NCBI RefSeq assembly: GCF_020026925.1
Contig: NZ_JAIQDW010000012.1
Coordinates: 1 to 64,000, forward strand
DNA: 64,000 nt
DNA from: Flavobacterium hibisci
Lineage (GTDB): Bacteria > Bacteroidota > Bacteroidia > Flavobacteriales > Flavobacteriaceae
Reading direction: 5' to 3'
Shown here piece after piece: positions 40,401 through 50,700 of the stretch; position 1 is the stretch's first letter; every line of letters begins with the position of its first letter. A program made the position numbers and the translations under genes. The notes below the pieces were generated by a model. It saw nothing but the letters and a program-made list of their open reading frames with translations, was not told the DNA's origin and ran no database searches.

Positions 40401-40952
40401 GCATATATCGATTTTTATAGTATTAATGAAGACAATAAACTAGTCATTCAGGGTCGCGCACTGCCTTTTAATAATTCAGATATAGTGCCTTTAGGATATC
40501 GTACAGTTATATCAGGAGAGTTCAAAATTTCAGTAAACAATGCCGATGGAATGCTTAGTAGTCACCCTGTTTATTTAGAAGATAAGTTAACTAATACCAT
40601 TACTGACCTAACTCAAAATGATTATGTTTTTAACAGCAGTGTAGGTGTTTTCAACAATAGATTTGTGTTAAGGTATGCCAATGCCACATTATCCGCTGAC
40701 GAATTTGAACACCAAAATAATGTTTTGGCCTGGTTGGATAAGAAGACCTTAAGAATTAATTCTACAGAGAAAACTATTAACAAGGTTTTTGTTTATGATA
40801 TTACAGGAAAATTAGTTTATAGTGATTTTGATATTGTAGCATCTGAAGTAGCAATAAGTACTCTCAAATTCAAAAATGAAATTTTATTACTTAAAATCGT
40901 TTTAGATGACCACGATATAATAACCAAAAAGATCACAACAGCTTCAGAATAA
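37449..40952 (+). pseudogene. Broken glycine-rich surface protein gene with T9SS C-module
   Basis: One long gene is split by three lesions. The ORF from 37449 encodes a signal peptide, a glycine-rich domain opening VPAGVTSLNVECWGAGGAGG (about 31-235) and Ig-like sequence, and stops at TAA 38589-38591. The same frame continues YSVDPFSSWTPISN, so the stop probably replaces a Gln codon (GWQYS). Near 39372 (PTINQNL) the frame shifts by a lost base to VFASNYSSAGGGLGNISGCS. At 39820-39824 an extra T in a T run shifts it back (EVVAF to PYSQAVAFIGTPNNGNITG). The rest, to 40952, is the intact second half of M1 plus M2, ending KKITTASE. Intact, it would have about 1,167 residues. Sequencing error could explain the indels but hardly the substitution. 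Confidence 0.8.
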
Positions 40953-41326
40953 TTAATTGCTAATAATAGTGGCGATTTTTTTTATTTATTATTCAAAAAA
41001 CAGCAGAAAAGTTTATTTACGTTTTACAAAAGAAAAAAAAACTGACAAAAGCTTATAAGTCATATTTTGTTTTTTTAAAAGTTAACAATAACTCCAACTT
41101 TATTGTTTTGAATTGTAATTTTTATATTCTTGATTTTCAATTAACTATTTCAATACAATTTGTTAAATAAATAACAGAAGTGCATTTCATCGATTTTTAT
41201 TGCATTTTAACGATTAGTGATTAAAAAATTATTATCTTAATCGTGTTCTTTGATAAATGCGAAAAAATAAATTTTGGAGCCTTTTTTTTGTTAAAAAATG
41301 AATTATTAACTTAAAATTTTATTGAG
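40953..41326 (+). other. AT-rich gap without gene
   Basis: About 374 bases of very AT-rich sequence separate the broken gene from the short M2 gene. There is a T run at about 40977-40984 after a weak hairpin, which may end the upstream transcript. I see no ORF, repeat or clear promoter box. Confidence 0.4.
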
Positions 41327-42148
41327 ATGAGAAGGATTTTTATTACGGTAGGCATACTAGTGAGTGTGTGCTCGTTTGGACAATCAACAACAAATGCATT
41401 GAATGGTGCAATCTCGGAAAAAAACATTCAATTTCTAACTCCTTCTAAAACATCAAAACCCAGCGTGCTGGAAAAACACCGTATTTGGCTAAACATGACA
41501 AACACAGGAGGGGCTTTTAAACAATTATTAGTTGGTTACATTGAAGGGGCAACTAATGGATATGACAGTGATTTTGACGGTATAACTTTGGATAAAAATT
41601 TATACATAGATTTTTACAGTATCAATTCGAATCGTAATCTCGTGATTCAGGGTCGTGCGCTGCCTTTTAATGATTCTGATACTGTGCCTTTAGGATATCG
41701 TACGATTATAGCAGGAGAATTTACAATTTCAATAGATCAGGTTGATGGAATGTTCACGAATCAAGCCGTTTATTTAGAAGATAAGTTAACAAACACTATT
41801 AATGATTTAAGACAACATGCGTATACTTTTACTACTGCAACAGGGGTTTTTAACAATAGGTTTGTTTTAAGATATACTAATAAAACCCTAAATACAGATG
41901 ATTTCGAAGCTGTAAATAATGTTGTTTCAATTGGAATTAAGAATCAAATTATTTCTGTAAACTCTACTTTGGAAAATATAGATAAAATTTCTGTTTATAA
42001 TATCTCAGGTCAGCAATTATTAAATCAGGAGAATATCCGGGATACACAGTCAATAATCCAGGATTTACCTTCTACCCAACAAATTTTATTAGTAAAAGTG
42101 TTGTTAGAGAATGGAAAATCTATTACTAAAAAAGCCTTATTTAAATGA
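41327..42148 (+). CDS. Stand-alone M2 C-module protein with signal peptide
   Basis: The 273-residue protein has a signal peptide (about 1-19, MRRIFITVGILVSVCSFGQS) and only about 25 linker residues before it enters the M2 module shared by its large neighbours: [71 protein letters not shown] and the sorting-domain-like end IDKISVYNISGQQLL...KKALFK. It has no ectodomain and no M1. It may be a surviving remnant of a larger gene, or a functional minimal secreted protein. The frame is intact over its full length, and it has its own terminator. Confidence 0.85.
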   Translation: MRRIFITVGILVSVCSFGQSTTNALNGAISEKNIQFLTPSKTSKPSVLEKHRIWLNMTNTGGAFKQLLVGYIEGATNGYDSDFDGITLDKNLYIDFYSINSNRNLVIQGRALPFNDSDTVPLGYRTIIAGEFTISIDQVDGMFTNQAVYLEDKLTNTINDLRQHAYTFTTATGVFNNRFVLRYTNKTLNTDDFEAVNNVVSIGIKNQIISVNSTLENIDKISVYNISGQQLLNQENIRDTQSIIQDLPSTQQILLVKVLLENGKSITKKALFK

Positions 42149-42455
42149 TATACTAATACTCTTTAAAAAATCCGGCAAACTGTTTTGTCGGATTTTATAT
42201 AAAATCAAGTTTATAAATTATTCACATTTATTTAAAATCAAATTTAAATAGATCGATTTGCCAAGTATATAATATTCTAAAATATTTTTTTGAGATAATC
42301 TTTAATTTATTCAAGTTAAATTTTAGTATTGATTAGCAGTACTTTAGATCGTGTTTTAGTAATGCTAATTTAAGATTTTTAAGTCATAATTGCATTTTAT
42401 GATAGTTTATTGAGTAGGAAACAACTTAACCTAATTAACCTAAATATAAATTAAA
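42149..42455 (+). other. AT-rich gap with terminator
   Basis: This 307-base gap holds the terminator at 42167-42196 and then an AT-rich leader with no ORF and no convincing TAnnTTTG box (the nearest is TACTTTAG at about 42340). Confidence 0.4.
42167..42196 (+). terminator. Terminator of the M2-only gene
   Basis: AAAATCCG and CGGATTTT pair, with an inner CAAAC/GTTTTG pairing and a T-rich tail. It begins 19 bases after the stop codon and shares the ATCCG/CGGAT core with the other terminators of the array. Confidence 0.7.
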
Positions 42456-45400
42456 ATGAAAAACATATACATAACTTTAGGTCTCTTTTTAATTTTTGTA
42501 TATTCATATGGGCAATCGGCAAGTAATTATACTTTCACGTCAATCCAGGGAAATTATATTTCGCTTACAGGTGTTGCCGGAGTAACTGATACTTCAATTC
42601 TAGCCACAGCAGATGAAGGAATTTCTAACGCAATAACACTTCCTTTTACATTTGCTTTTGCAGGAACAGCTTATACTTCTATAAGGGTTTCTCCTAATGG
42701 GTGGATATATTTAGGTTCAGGAACACCGGCTGAATCTAATGATAATACCCAGGCAAATGCAGAAACAAGAAAGCCAATTTTATTTCCGTTATGGGATAAT
42801 TTAAAATGCAATGTTGCACCCCGCTACGTAACAACCGGAATTGCTCCTCACAGAAGGTTTAAGGTAGAGTGGAGTCAGCAAAGCTGGAATAATGGAGTTG
42901 CCGGAGATGTGATTTCATTTCAGGTATGGTTATTTGAGACAACAAATGTAGTTGAGTTTTTGTACAATCAGGGAGCTGTAGCAGCAAATACTGCGTCTTC
43001 CGGCGGAGCTTCAATAGGAATATATGATGGTTCCAGCAGATATTTGACCTTAAATAATTCCAGCGGTACACCTGTTGCCCAACCGGATGTTTTTACAACG
43101 AACATTAGTACAAAACCTGCAACAGGTCAAATTTATAGATTTACTCCACCAGTTACCGCAGGTTTAGAGGCTAATAATTACTGTTTTTCTGCAAGTTCAA
43201 GGACCTATGATAATTTATTGTCGGCCACAGATGTACCTGCTCTGGCAGCAAGTTCAGATGATGTACTTTCAAGTACGGTTGCTTTGCCATTTACCTTCAA
43301 TTTTGCAGGAGCTTTCTATTCTAATATAAGGGTTTCCAGTAATGGCTGGATCACATTTGCATCACCTAATCCAACAGCATCACAAAATTATACGAATAAT
43401 ATTGCCAATGCTAATATTATAAAACCGGCATTGTTTGCATTATGGGATGATATTGAACTTACCGTAATTCCAAAATACCAGGTTTCGGGTACAGCACCTA
43501 ATAGGATTTTCAAGCTTGAATTTTCGAAGCAAAAGTGGGATTATGCAGGAGCAACTGATGCCATTTCATTTCAGGTATGGCTATATGAAAAAAGTAACGT
43601 CATAGAATACATTTATAAGCAAGGTGCAGGGGCATTGAGAAATCCAAGTGCAACTATAGGTATATATGATGCCAATGGAAAATATTTGCTTTTGAATAAT
43701 GTGACCGCAAGTCCAACAACAACTTCCAGTTCTTTTATATTTACACTTAATGCTAAACCAGCTACAGGACAGGTCTATCGATTTACACCTCCTCCCTCAA
43801 TTTCCTATCCTGGCAATGCATTTATAGCAACAGGTACGGTGGCAGTTACACAATCCGGAGATACAGGAGGTACTTATTCCGCGACTCCGCCTGGTTTGTC
43901 TTTTGTAAGTGCATCAACAGGGGAGGTAAATTTAACAGCAAGCTTAGGAGGAACTTATACCATATCCTACAATGTTGGAGGCTGCGTAACTGCCACTACA
44001 GAGATGACAATTTTTCCTTTGTTACCACAGCCTGTAGGAACTGTAGGAGTTGCTTCTTGTGCCAGTGGAAGTGATGGTAGTATCACCATAACTAATATGA
44101 ACAACAGTGTCAGATTTGTGGCGGCAGATAATGATTACATAGACTTGGGAAGTCAGATGCTATCTAATAGAGCAGCTTTTACTATGGGTGGGTGGATAAA
44201 GTTTAAGGCATCTGATATAACAGGCAGAATGAGTTTGTTTGGTCAGAATGATGCAATAGAATTTGGTTTTTCTTCTTCATCCACTTTAGAACTTTGGAGT
44301 GTGGCAACGGGTGTTGTCACGGCTTCATTTAATCCCGCAACACTAGGAAATGAAGCGTGGCACCACGTTTCTGTAACTGGAGATGGTGCCCGGATAAGGA
44401 TTTATATTGATGGTATTAGTGTTCCGGTAACAGGGGGTGTAGTGAACACTACCAATTATGGGGCATCGACTTTTACTACTAAAATAGGAAGCCGGGTTTT
44501 TTCTAATACAAATGGCGAAACTTTTACGGGAAGTATTTTAAAAGCAGCATTTTACAGTACTGCTCTTTCTGCATCAAGAATCGAGAGTCTTGCATTTGGT
44601 CCTACAGTATATTCTGGTTTTGAGCCGGGTATAATTGCCGGATATAATTTTTATGATGGTTCAGGAACGACTTTAACCTCTACACCTGCGGGATTCAATG
44701 GTACATTTCAGAATTCTCCCGAATGGGTCGATCCATATACCTATGCCTGGCAGAGGGTCGGTAATAATACAGTTATTGCCACTACAAAAAACCTAACGGG
44801 TTTGACTCCGGGGGATTACAGGGTTACAGTAGCACTTACAGGTGTAAGCAGTCCAAATGCTAAAGTTTTTACAGTTGGTTCAGCTGCAGAAGTGGTCGCA
44901 ACTGCCGGAACAGGAGCCAATTGTACATCGACTATAACTGCAAATTGGAATGCAGTTGCAGGAACTACAAGTTATGTACTGGATGTAGCTACAGATGCTG
45001 CCTTTACTAGTTTTGTTACAGGCTATAATGGCTTAAATGTTGGAACCGTAACAACTTATGCGGTGACTAACGTTCCTCCTGGTCCAATATTTTACAGAGT
45101 ACGCAGAAATACAAGTTGTGGCATTAGTGCTAATTCTAATATTATTCAATATCAGACACAACAGGTTAAAACTCCGGTTGCAACAGCTGCTGCTATATTA
45201 TCGTGTACTAGTTTTAGAACCAATTGGAATCCTGTTGACGGTGCTAATGCCTATTATTTAGACGTTTCTACAGATCCTGCTTTTGGCAGTTTTGTTACGG
45301 GTTATAATGGTTCAAATGTCGGAAATGTAACCAGTGTTGACGTTACAGGGCTGAGTTCTAATACTACCTATTATTACAGGGTTCGTTCAGGAAATGCTTC

Positions 45401-47342
45401 CTGTGGCATGATGGCAACTTCGTCTAATACTATTTCAATATTGGTTAGTACAGGTCCTACAGCTCCTACTGTGGGTACAATAACTCAGGCCACATGTGCA
45501 AATCCAACAGCAAAAGTGGTATTAAATGGTCTTCCGGCAGGAGAATGGACATTACAATTTTCAACAGGCCAGACTTTTTCAGGAAGTGGAACAAGCGTTA
45601 CCATATCTGACCTTACACCGGGAAGTTCCTTTACTGCTGCGGTTAAAACAAATGCATGTTATTCTCCTAATTCAGCTAATATTGTACTGAATTCTTTAGT
45701 AATACCAACATCAACCTGGAACGGTTCTGTTTGGTCCACCCCACCAACAATTAATAATAATATTGTGTTTGCTGCTAATTATAACTTAGCAGGAGATATA
45801 AGTGGCTGTACATGTACTGTAAATCCCGGTGTTTCAGTTGTAGTAAACTCAGGTGACACTTTTACTATTACCAATGCAGTTACAACTACGGGAGGAACGC
45901 TAACTTTTGAAAATGGTGCGAGTCTTGTGCAGACTAATGATATCAGTAATACAGGTGATATTATATACAAAAGAATCTCTGAACCGATGGAAAATTTTGA
46001 TTACACATATTGGTCTTCTCCAATAGACGGTCAGGTGCTTAATGTTTTTTCACCCAATACATTATATGATAAATATTTCTCCTATAACACCACTCTTCTT
46101 AAATGGCAACACGAATCTCCGTTAAATCCTATGACACCAGGAAAAGGATATATAATCCGAACGCCTAAGGCCGGACTTTGGGCTAATGGAGAAAATGTAG
46201 TTTTTCCTTATGCTCAGAATGTTCGGTTTGTTGGAGTCCCTAATAATGGAAGTATTTTTGCAGAAGAAGTAACTTCTGTTACGGCCACACGTTACTTTTT
46301 GATAGGGAATCCATATCCATCAGCCGTGGATGCAAACTTGTTTTTATCAGCGAATAGCACAATTTTAGCAGGAACTCTTTATTTTTGGACACACAATACG
46401 CCCCTTTCAGGCACTGGATATACAGGGGATGATTATGCTTCTTATAATTCGACAGGTGGAGTAGGTACTTCAGCAAAAAGTGACCCTGGGCATAATAATA
46501 ATCCTGCTCTGGATACAGGAAAAAAACCTAATGGAAAAATTGCTGCCGGTCAATCATTTTTTGCAGCTTCAAAAGCACCCGGAACCATTGCTTTTACAAA
46601 TAGTATGCGTATAGCAGGAAATAATAATCAGTTTTTTAAGCAGGGAAAAGCTGCAGATTCTGAAAGACATCGTGTATGGCTTGAATTAAGTAATAATAAA
46701 GAGGCTTATAAGCAAATGTTAATTGGCTATATCCAGGGAGCAACTAATAATTATGAAGATCAGTTTGACGGAGTCACGATAGATGGCCATCAATATGCTG
46801 ATTTTTATAGTATAAATAATGATAAAAAGCTTGTTATTCAGGGCAGGGCATTACCATTTGAAAATACCGATCTTGTGCCTCTGGGATATAAAACCGCTGT
46901 TGCTGGTAATTTTACAATAGGAATAAATCAAACAGAGGGAACTTTTACCACACAGCCTATTTATCTGGAAGACAGACTTACACAGACGATTCATAATCTG
47001 CAATCATCAAATTATATGTTTACTACTGCAGCCGGAACTTTTGATGATCGTTTTGTCCTGAAATACAGCGATTCAAATTTAGGTTCAGGTGATTTAGAAA
47101 ATAATAAAAATAATTTGATTGTTACAGTGAATCGTAAAGTTATTAACATTACATCTTTGAATGATGATAATATCAGTAAAGTCTTTTTGTATGATATTTC
47201 AGGGAAATTGATTTACAAAAAAGACAAGATAAATAGCAATCAATTTTCAATCACACAGTTAAATGCAGCAGAACAGGTTTTGCTTGTGAAAGTGTTTTTG
47301 GAAAACGATAACGAACAAACAAGAAAAATCATATTCAGGTAA
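42456..47342 (+). CDS. Secreted protein with doubled nidogen-like domains, LamG-like, Fn3 and T9SS C-module
   Basis: The 1,628-residue protein has a signal peptide (about 1-20). Two homologous domains of about 200 residues follow (about 22-225 and 235-445), both with a FPLWDNL or FALWDDIE core, ISFQVWLFE/YE and a PATGQIYRFTPP end; they resemble nidogen-like extracellular domains. Then come an Ig-like stretch, a LamG/concanavalin-like domain (about 550-720: AFTMGGWIKFKASDI, EAWHHVSVTGDGARIRIYID), two Fn3-like domains ([27 protein letters not shown]), and the shared rung region, M1 and M2 ending RKIIFR. M1 and M2 are intact but more diverged than in the other large genes. Carbohydrate or glycoprotein binding is plausible from the LamG fold; the ligand is unknown. 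Confidence 0.85.
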   Translation: MKNIYITLGLFLIFVYSYGQSASNYTFTSIQGNYISLTGVAGVTDTSILATADEGISNAITLPFTFAFAGTAYTSIRVSPNGWIYLGSGTPAESNDNTQANAETRKPILFPLWDNLKCNVAPRYVTTGIAPHRRFKVEWSQQSWNNGVAGDVISFQVWLFETTNVVEFLYNQGAVAANTASSGGASIGIYDGSSRYLTLNNSSGTPVAQPDVFTTNISTKPATGQIYRFTPPVTAGLEANNYCFSASSRTYDNLLSATDVPALAASSDDVLSSTVALPFTFNFAGAFYSNIRVSSNGWITFASPNPTASQNYTNNIANANIIKPALFALWDDIELTVIPKYQVSGTAPNRIFKLEFSKQKWDYAGATDAISFQVWLYEKSNVIEYIYKQGAGALRNPSATIGIYDANGKYLLLNNVTASPTTTSSSFIFTLNAKPATGQVYRFTPPPSISYPGNAFIATGTVAVTQSGDTGGTYSATPPGLSFVSASTGEVNLTASLGGTYTISYNVGGCVTATTEMTIFPLLPQPVGTVGVASCASGSDGSITITNMNNSVRFVAADNDYIDLGSQMLSNRAAFTMGGWIKFKASDITGRMSLFGQNDAIEFGFSSSSTLELWSVATGVVTASFNPATLGNEAWHHVSVTGDGARIRIYIDGISVPVTGGVVNTTNYGASTFTTKIGSRVFSNTNGETFTGSILKAAFYSTALSASRIESLAFGPTVYSGFEPGIIAGYNFYDGSGTTLTSTPAGFNGTFQNSPEWVDPYTYAWQRVGNNTVIATTKNLTGLTPGDYRVTVALTGVSSPNAKVFTVGSAAEVVATAGTGANCTSTITANWNAVAGTTSYVLDVATDAAFTSFVTGYNGLNVGTVTTYAVTNVPPGPIFYRVRRNTSCGISANSNIIQYQTQQVKTPVATAAAILSCTSFRTNWNPVDGANAYYLDVSTDPAFGSFVTGYNGSNVGNVTSVDVTGLSSNTTYYYRVRSGNASCGMMATSSNTISILVSTGPTAPTVGTITQATCANPTAKVVLNGLPAGEWTLQFSTGQTFSGSGTSVTISDLTPGSSFTAAVKTNACYSPNSANIVLNSLVIPTSTWNGSVWSTPPTINNNIVFAANYNLAGDISGCTCTVNPGVSVVVNSGDTFTITNAVTTTGGTLTFENGASLVQTNDISNTGDIIYKRISEPMENFDYTYWSSPIDGQVLNVFSPNTLYDKYFSYNTTLLKWQHESPLNPMTPGKGYIIRTPKAGLWANGENVVFPYAQNVRFVGVPNNGSIFAEEVTSVTATRYFLIGNPYPSAVDANLFLSANSTILAGTLYFWTHNTPLSGTGYTGDDYASYNSTGGVGTSAKSDPGHNNNPALDTGKKPNGKIAAGQSFFAASKAPGTIAFTNSMRIAGNNNQFFKQGKAADSERHRVWLELSNNKEAYKQMLIGYIQGATNNYEDQFDGVTIDGHQYADFYSINNDKKLVIQGRALPFENTDLVPLGYKTAVAGNFTIGINQTEGTFTTQPIYLEDRLTQTIHNLQSSNYMFTTAAGTFDDRFVLKYSDSNLGSGDLENNKNNLIVTVNRKVINITSLNDDNISKVFLYDISGKLIYKKDKINSNQFSITQLNAAEQVLLVKVFLENDNEQTRKIIFR

Positions 47343-47350
47343 TAAAATAA

Positions 47351-47407
47351 TTATGTTTCATAAAAAAATCCGATAGTAATCCTGTCGGATTTTTTTATGA
47401 AACATAA
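47351..47407 (+). terminator. Very long perfect hairpin terminator
   Basis: A 23-bp perfect stem: TTATGTTTCAT (47351-47361) plus A7 and TCCGA, loop of 11 bases, then TCGGA, T7 and ATGAAACATAA (47397-47407). It begins eight bases after the stop codon. The TCCGA core is shared with neighbouring terminators, but the outer 11-bp arms are unique to this copy. Confidence 0.85.
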
Positions 47408-47790
47408 TTTATCTTAAAAAGGTTTTTTAAGTGTAAATAAGAAAATAATTAATATCAAATAAATTTTATGATTAGTAAGATTTTACATGTAAATATTTTT
47501 TTTATTTAATAAAGTATTCTTTTTGTCGCTTTTTTTTGCTTTTTATCGAATAGTTTAAAATTTGATAAAAAAACCATTCAGAACTGTTATTTTTGTTCTA
47601 TAAATTAGCCCCAAATAATTTAGTATTCATTTTTTAATTCTTATGTTTTGATTATCAGAACATCAATCTGTTTACAGATTTAATACTAATTAAGTTTAGG
47701 GTATTATTAAGTTGTTATTTGATAAAATTGTCAAAAAAACAATTTTAATAGAAATAAGTTTACTTTTTTTAAATTTAATCCGCCCCAAAC
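47408..47790 (+). other. AT-rich leader without gene
   Basis: About 380 bases of very AT-rich DNA with several T runs precede the next surface gene. I see no ORF worth calling and no exact TAnnTTTG box. Short C runs (AGCCCCAAAT near 47608 and CCGCCCCAAAC just before the start) stand out. Confidence 0.4.
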
Positions 47791-50700
47791 ATGATTAAAA
47801 AACTACAAATTCTTATTGGTTTATTTTTTTCAAAACAAAATCACAATATTCCAGAAATTATAACAACAAACTTATTTGGTAATACTGCTAAATGGCTTTG
47901 TTTTGTTTTTTTTGTATTTCAATTGGGTTATGGGCAGTCAGGTTGTAATGTTGTTAAAGGAGGAGAATTTAATAGTTCTGCTGACGGCAGTAATTGGACA
48001 TTGCCAGAAAGTTCTAATACAGGTTGGTTTCGTTATGGAAATGAGGCATATATCGATGTAAATAGTACAAGTAATATATCGCTAAAACAAAACGTAACAG
48101 GTTTATTAGGTAGTTCATTAACGCTTACTTTTAAAATTAAAGGACAAAATGCTGATAGGTTAAATTGTAATACAAATGCAACTATTAATATAAAACTTGG
48201 GGGTATTACTTATATGACCATTGTAAACCCATCATTTAATACTACTAATGCAGGTTATGCTGTAATTACTACAGATAATATTACCACACCTGTTACAGGA
48301 ACAAGCTATATAGCATCAGGTTTCCCTATAGCTGTAGGTAGAGATTCAGCAACCAAGCCAGGTATGCCCGAAAGTAGTTTAGGTCAAGGCACAATAACAC
48401 TTACGATTCCCTCTTGGGCAGGAGGAGTAACTGCCGATCTCGAATTTGTTGCATCATCCTCAACTAGTTCTGCTGGAACTGGAAATTGTAATACTACAAC
48501 GGGTGGAGATGACTGGCTAATAGATGATGTTAAATTGACTGCAAGTGACCCAACAGATTATATGATGACTGGTGTAAATAGCTGTGCAGGAACAAATACG
48601 GCAATGGGGCTTAATAATTCTCAAGTAGGAGTTAATTATCAATTAAAACGTAATGGTACGACAAATGTAGGTACTGCAGTTGCTGGAACAGGAACAAATA
48701 TCAGTTTTGGAACTCAATCTACAGCGGGTACTTATACAGTAATGGCTGTAGTTGGAACTACGGAATGTAAAGTTATGAGTGGGAGTGTTGTAATTAATCC
48801 AACCCCAACTTTAACTGGAGCAGCACGATCGGGAACGGCTTGTCTAGGAACTGGTAACTTAATTAATTTAACAGGGTTGTTACCAAATAGTACTTCAACA
48901 ATTAGTTATACTATAGCTAATATTGCACAAACGCCAATAACAGGAGTTGTTGCTAATGGCTCTGGAGCGGGGAGTTTTACAAGCACAGCTTTAACTGTTT
49001 TGAACAGTGGCCAAACTTTACGAATAACTGGAGTTACCACTACAAGTGTTACTCCAAATTGTACTGCAAATTTTACTACTATAACTACAACGTTATCAGT
49101 GAGCACTGTCCCAGCCGTAATATCGGCAGGATCTAATCAAGTCCAATGTAACAATGCTACTTTTACCCTTGCTGGAACTGCTGCGCCAATTGGGACATCA
49201 GGCTTATGGAGTGTGGTAAGCGGAACGGCTACTATAACTACTCCATCTTCGAATACATCTGGGGTTACTGGAGTTCCTGCAGGATCCAGCGCAACATTGC
49301 GATGGACAATTACAAATGGAAGTACTTGTACTGCAAGAGATGAAGTTGTTTTGACAAATTATGCTACTCCAACTGTTTCAAATGCAGGATTGGATATATC
49401 CAATTGTAATTCGGCCTCATTTACGTTAGCTGGTAATTCGCCGACGATAGGAACAGGTGTGTGGTCAGTAGTTAGCGGAACAGCAACTATTACTACTCCA
49501 ACTTCAAACACATCTGCGGTTACAGGAATTACCGCAGGAAACAGTGCGACATTACGATGGACAATTACTAATGGAGCTTGTACTTCAACAGATGATGTTG
49601 TTTTGACTAATTATGCTACAGCAACAGTAGCAAGTGCTGGTGCAGATCAAACAAATTCAGCAACCTGTGGTCTGACATCAGTAACCTTAAATGGTAATAA
49701 TCCTACAGATGGAACAGGTGCCTGGTCTATTGTAAGCGGAACAGGCGGAACAATTGCATCACCATCTACCCGAAATAGTACTTTTTCAGGAACGGCAGGC
49801 TCAACCTATACATTGCGATGGACAATTACAAACGGTGTGTGTTCTTCTGCAGATGATGTAGTGATTACTTTTAATCAAAGTCCAACAGTTTCAAATGCAG
49901 GTCCGGATCAAACAGGTATTGCCACATGTGGATTGACTTCAGTTACATTAGCCGGAAATGCTCCTACAGTTGGAACAGGGGTATGGTCTATCGTTAGTGG
50001 AACTGGGGGAACAATTGCAAATCCATCAAGTCCTACAAGTACATTTACTGGTACAGCAGGGTCAACATATACATTGAGATGGACAATTTCTAATTCACCA
50101 TGTACCTCTTCTACTGATGATGTAGTAATAACATTTAATGTTATACCAGCAACACCTACAGGTTCAGAATTTCAAACATTTTGTGCAGCAGGTTCGCCAA
50201 CAGTAGCAAATCTTACCGCCACAGGAACAGCTATAAAATGGTATGATGCACTAATAGGAGGAAATCAGCTGACAGCAGCAACGCCCCTAATAAATGGAAA
50301 TCATTATTATGCTTCGCAAACTTCAGGTTGTGAGAGTACTACCCGATTGGATGTTACAGTAATGTTAAATGCGACACCTGTAATCACACCTAATAAAGTG
50401 GATGAAACTTGTTCTTCATCAAATAATGGAACTATTTCGCCAACATTTTCTGGTGGTCTTGCTAATGTTAGATATATAAGGCTGACTCAAAAATTTGACA
50501 ATCCTGATGCCTGGCTGCAAGTTGCAGAGATAAATGCGTTTGAAATTTTTACAGGTCAAAATGTAGCATTAAGTTCCAATGGAGCTAGTGCGACAGCGAG
50601 TTCAGTTTATTTAAACAATGCTGCATCCTTTGGCCCTGCACTGGCTATAGATGGGAATAATGGAAATATGTATCATAGTAATACACCAAATAGAAATGAG

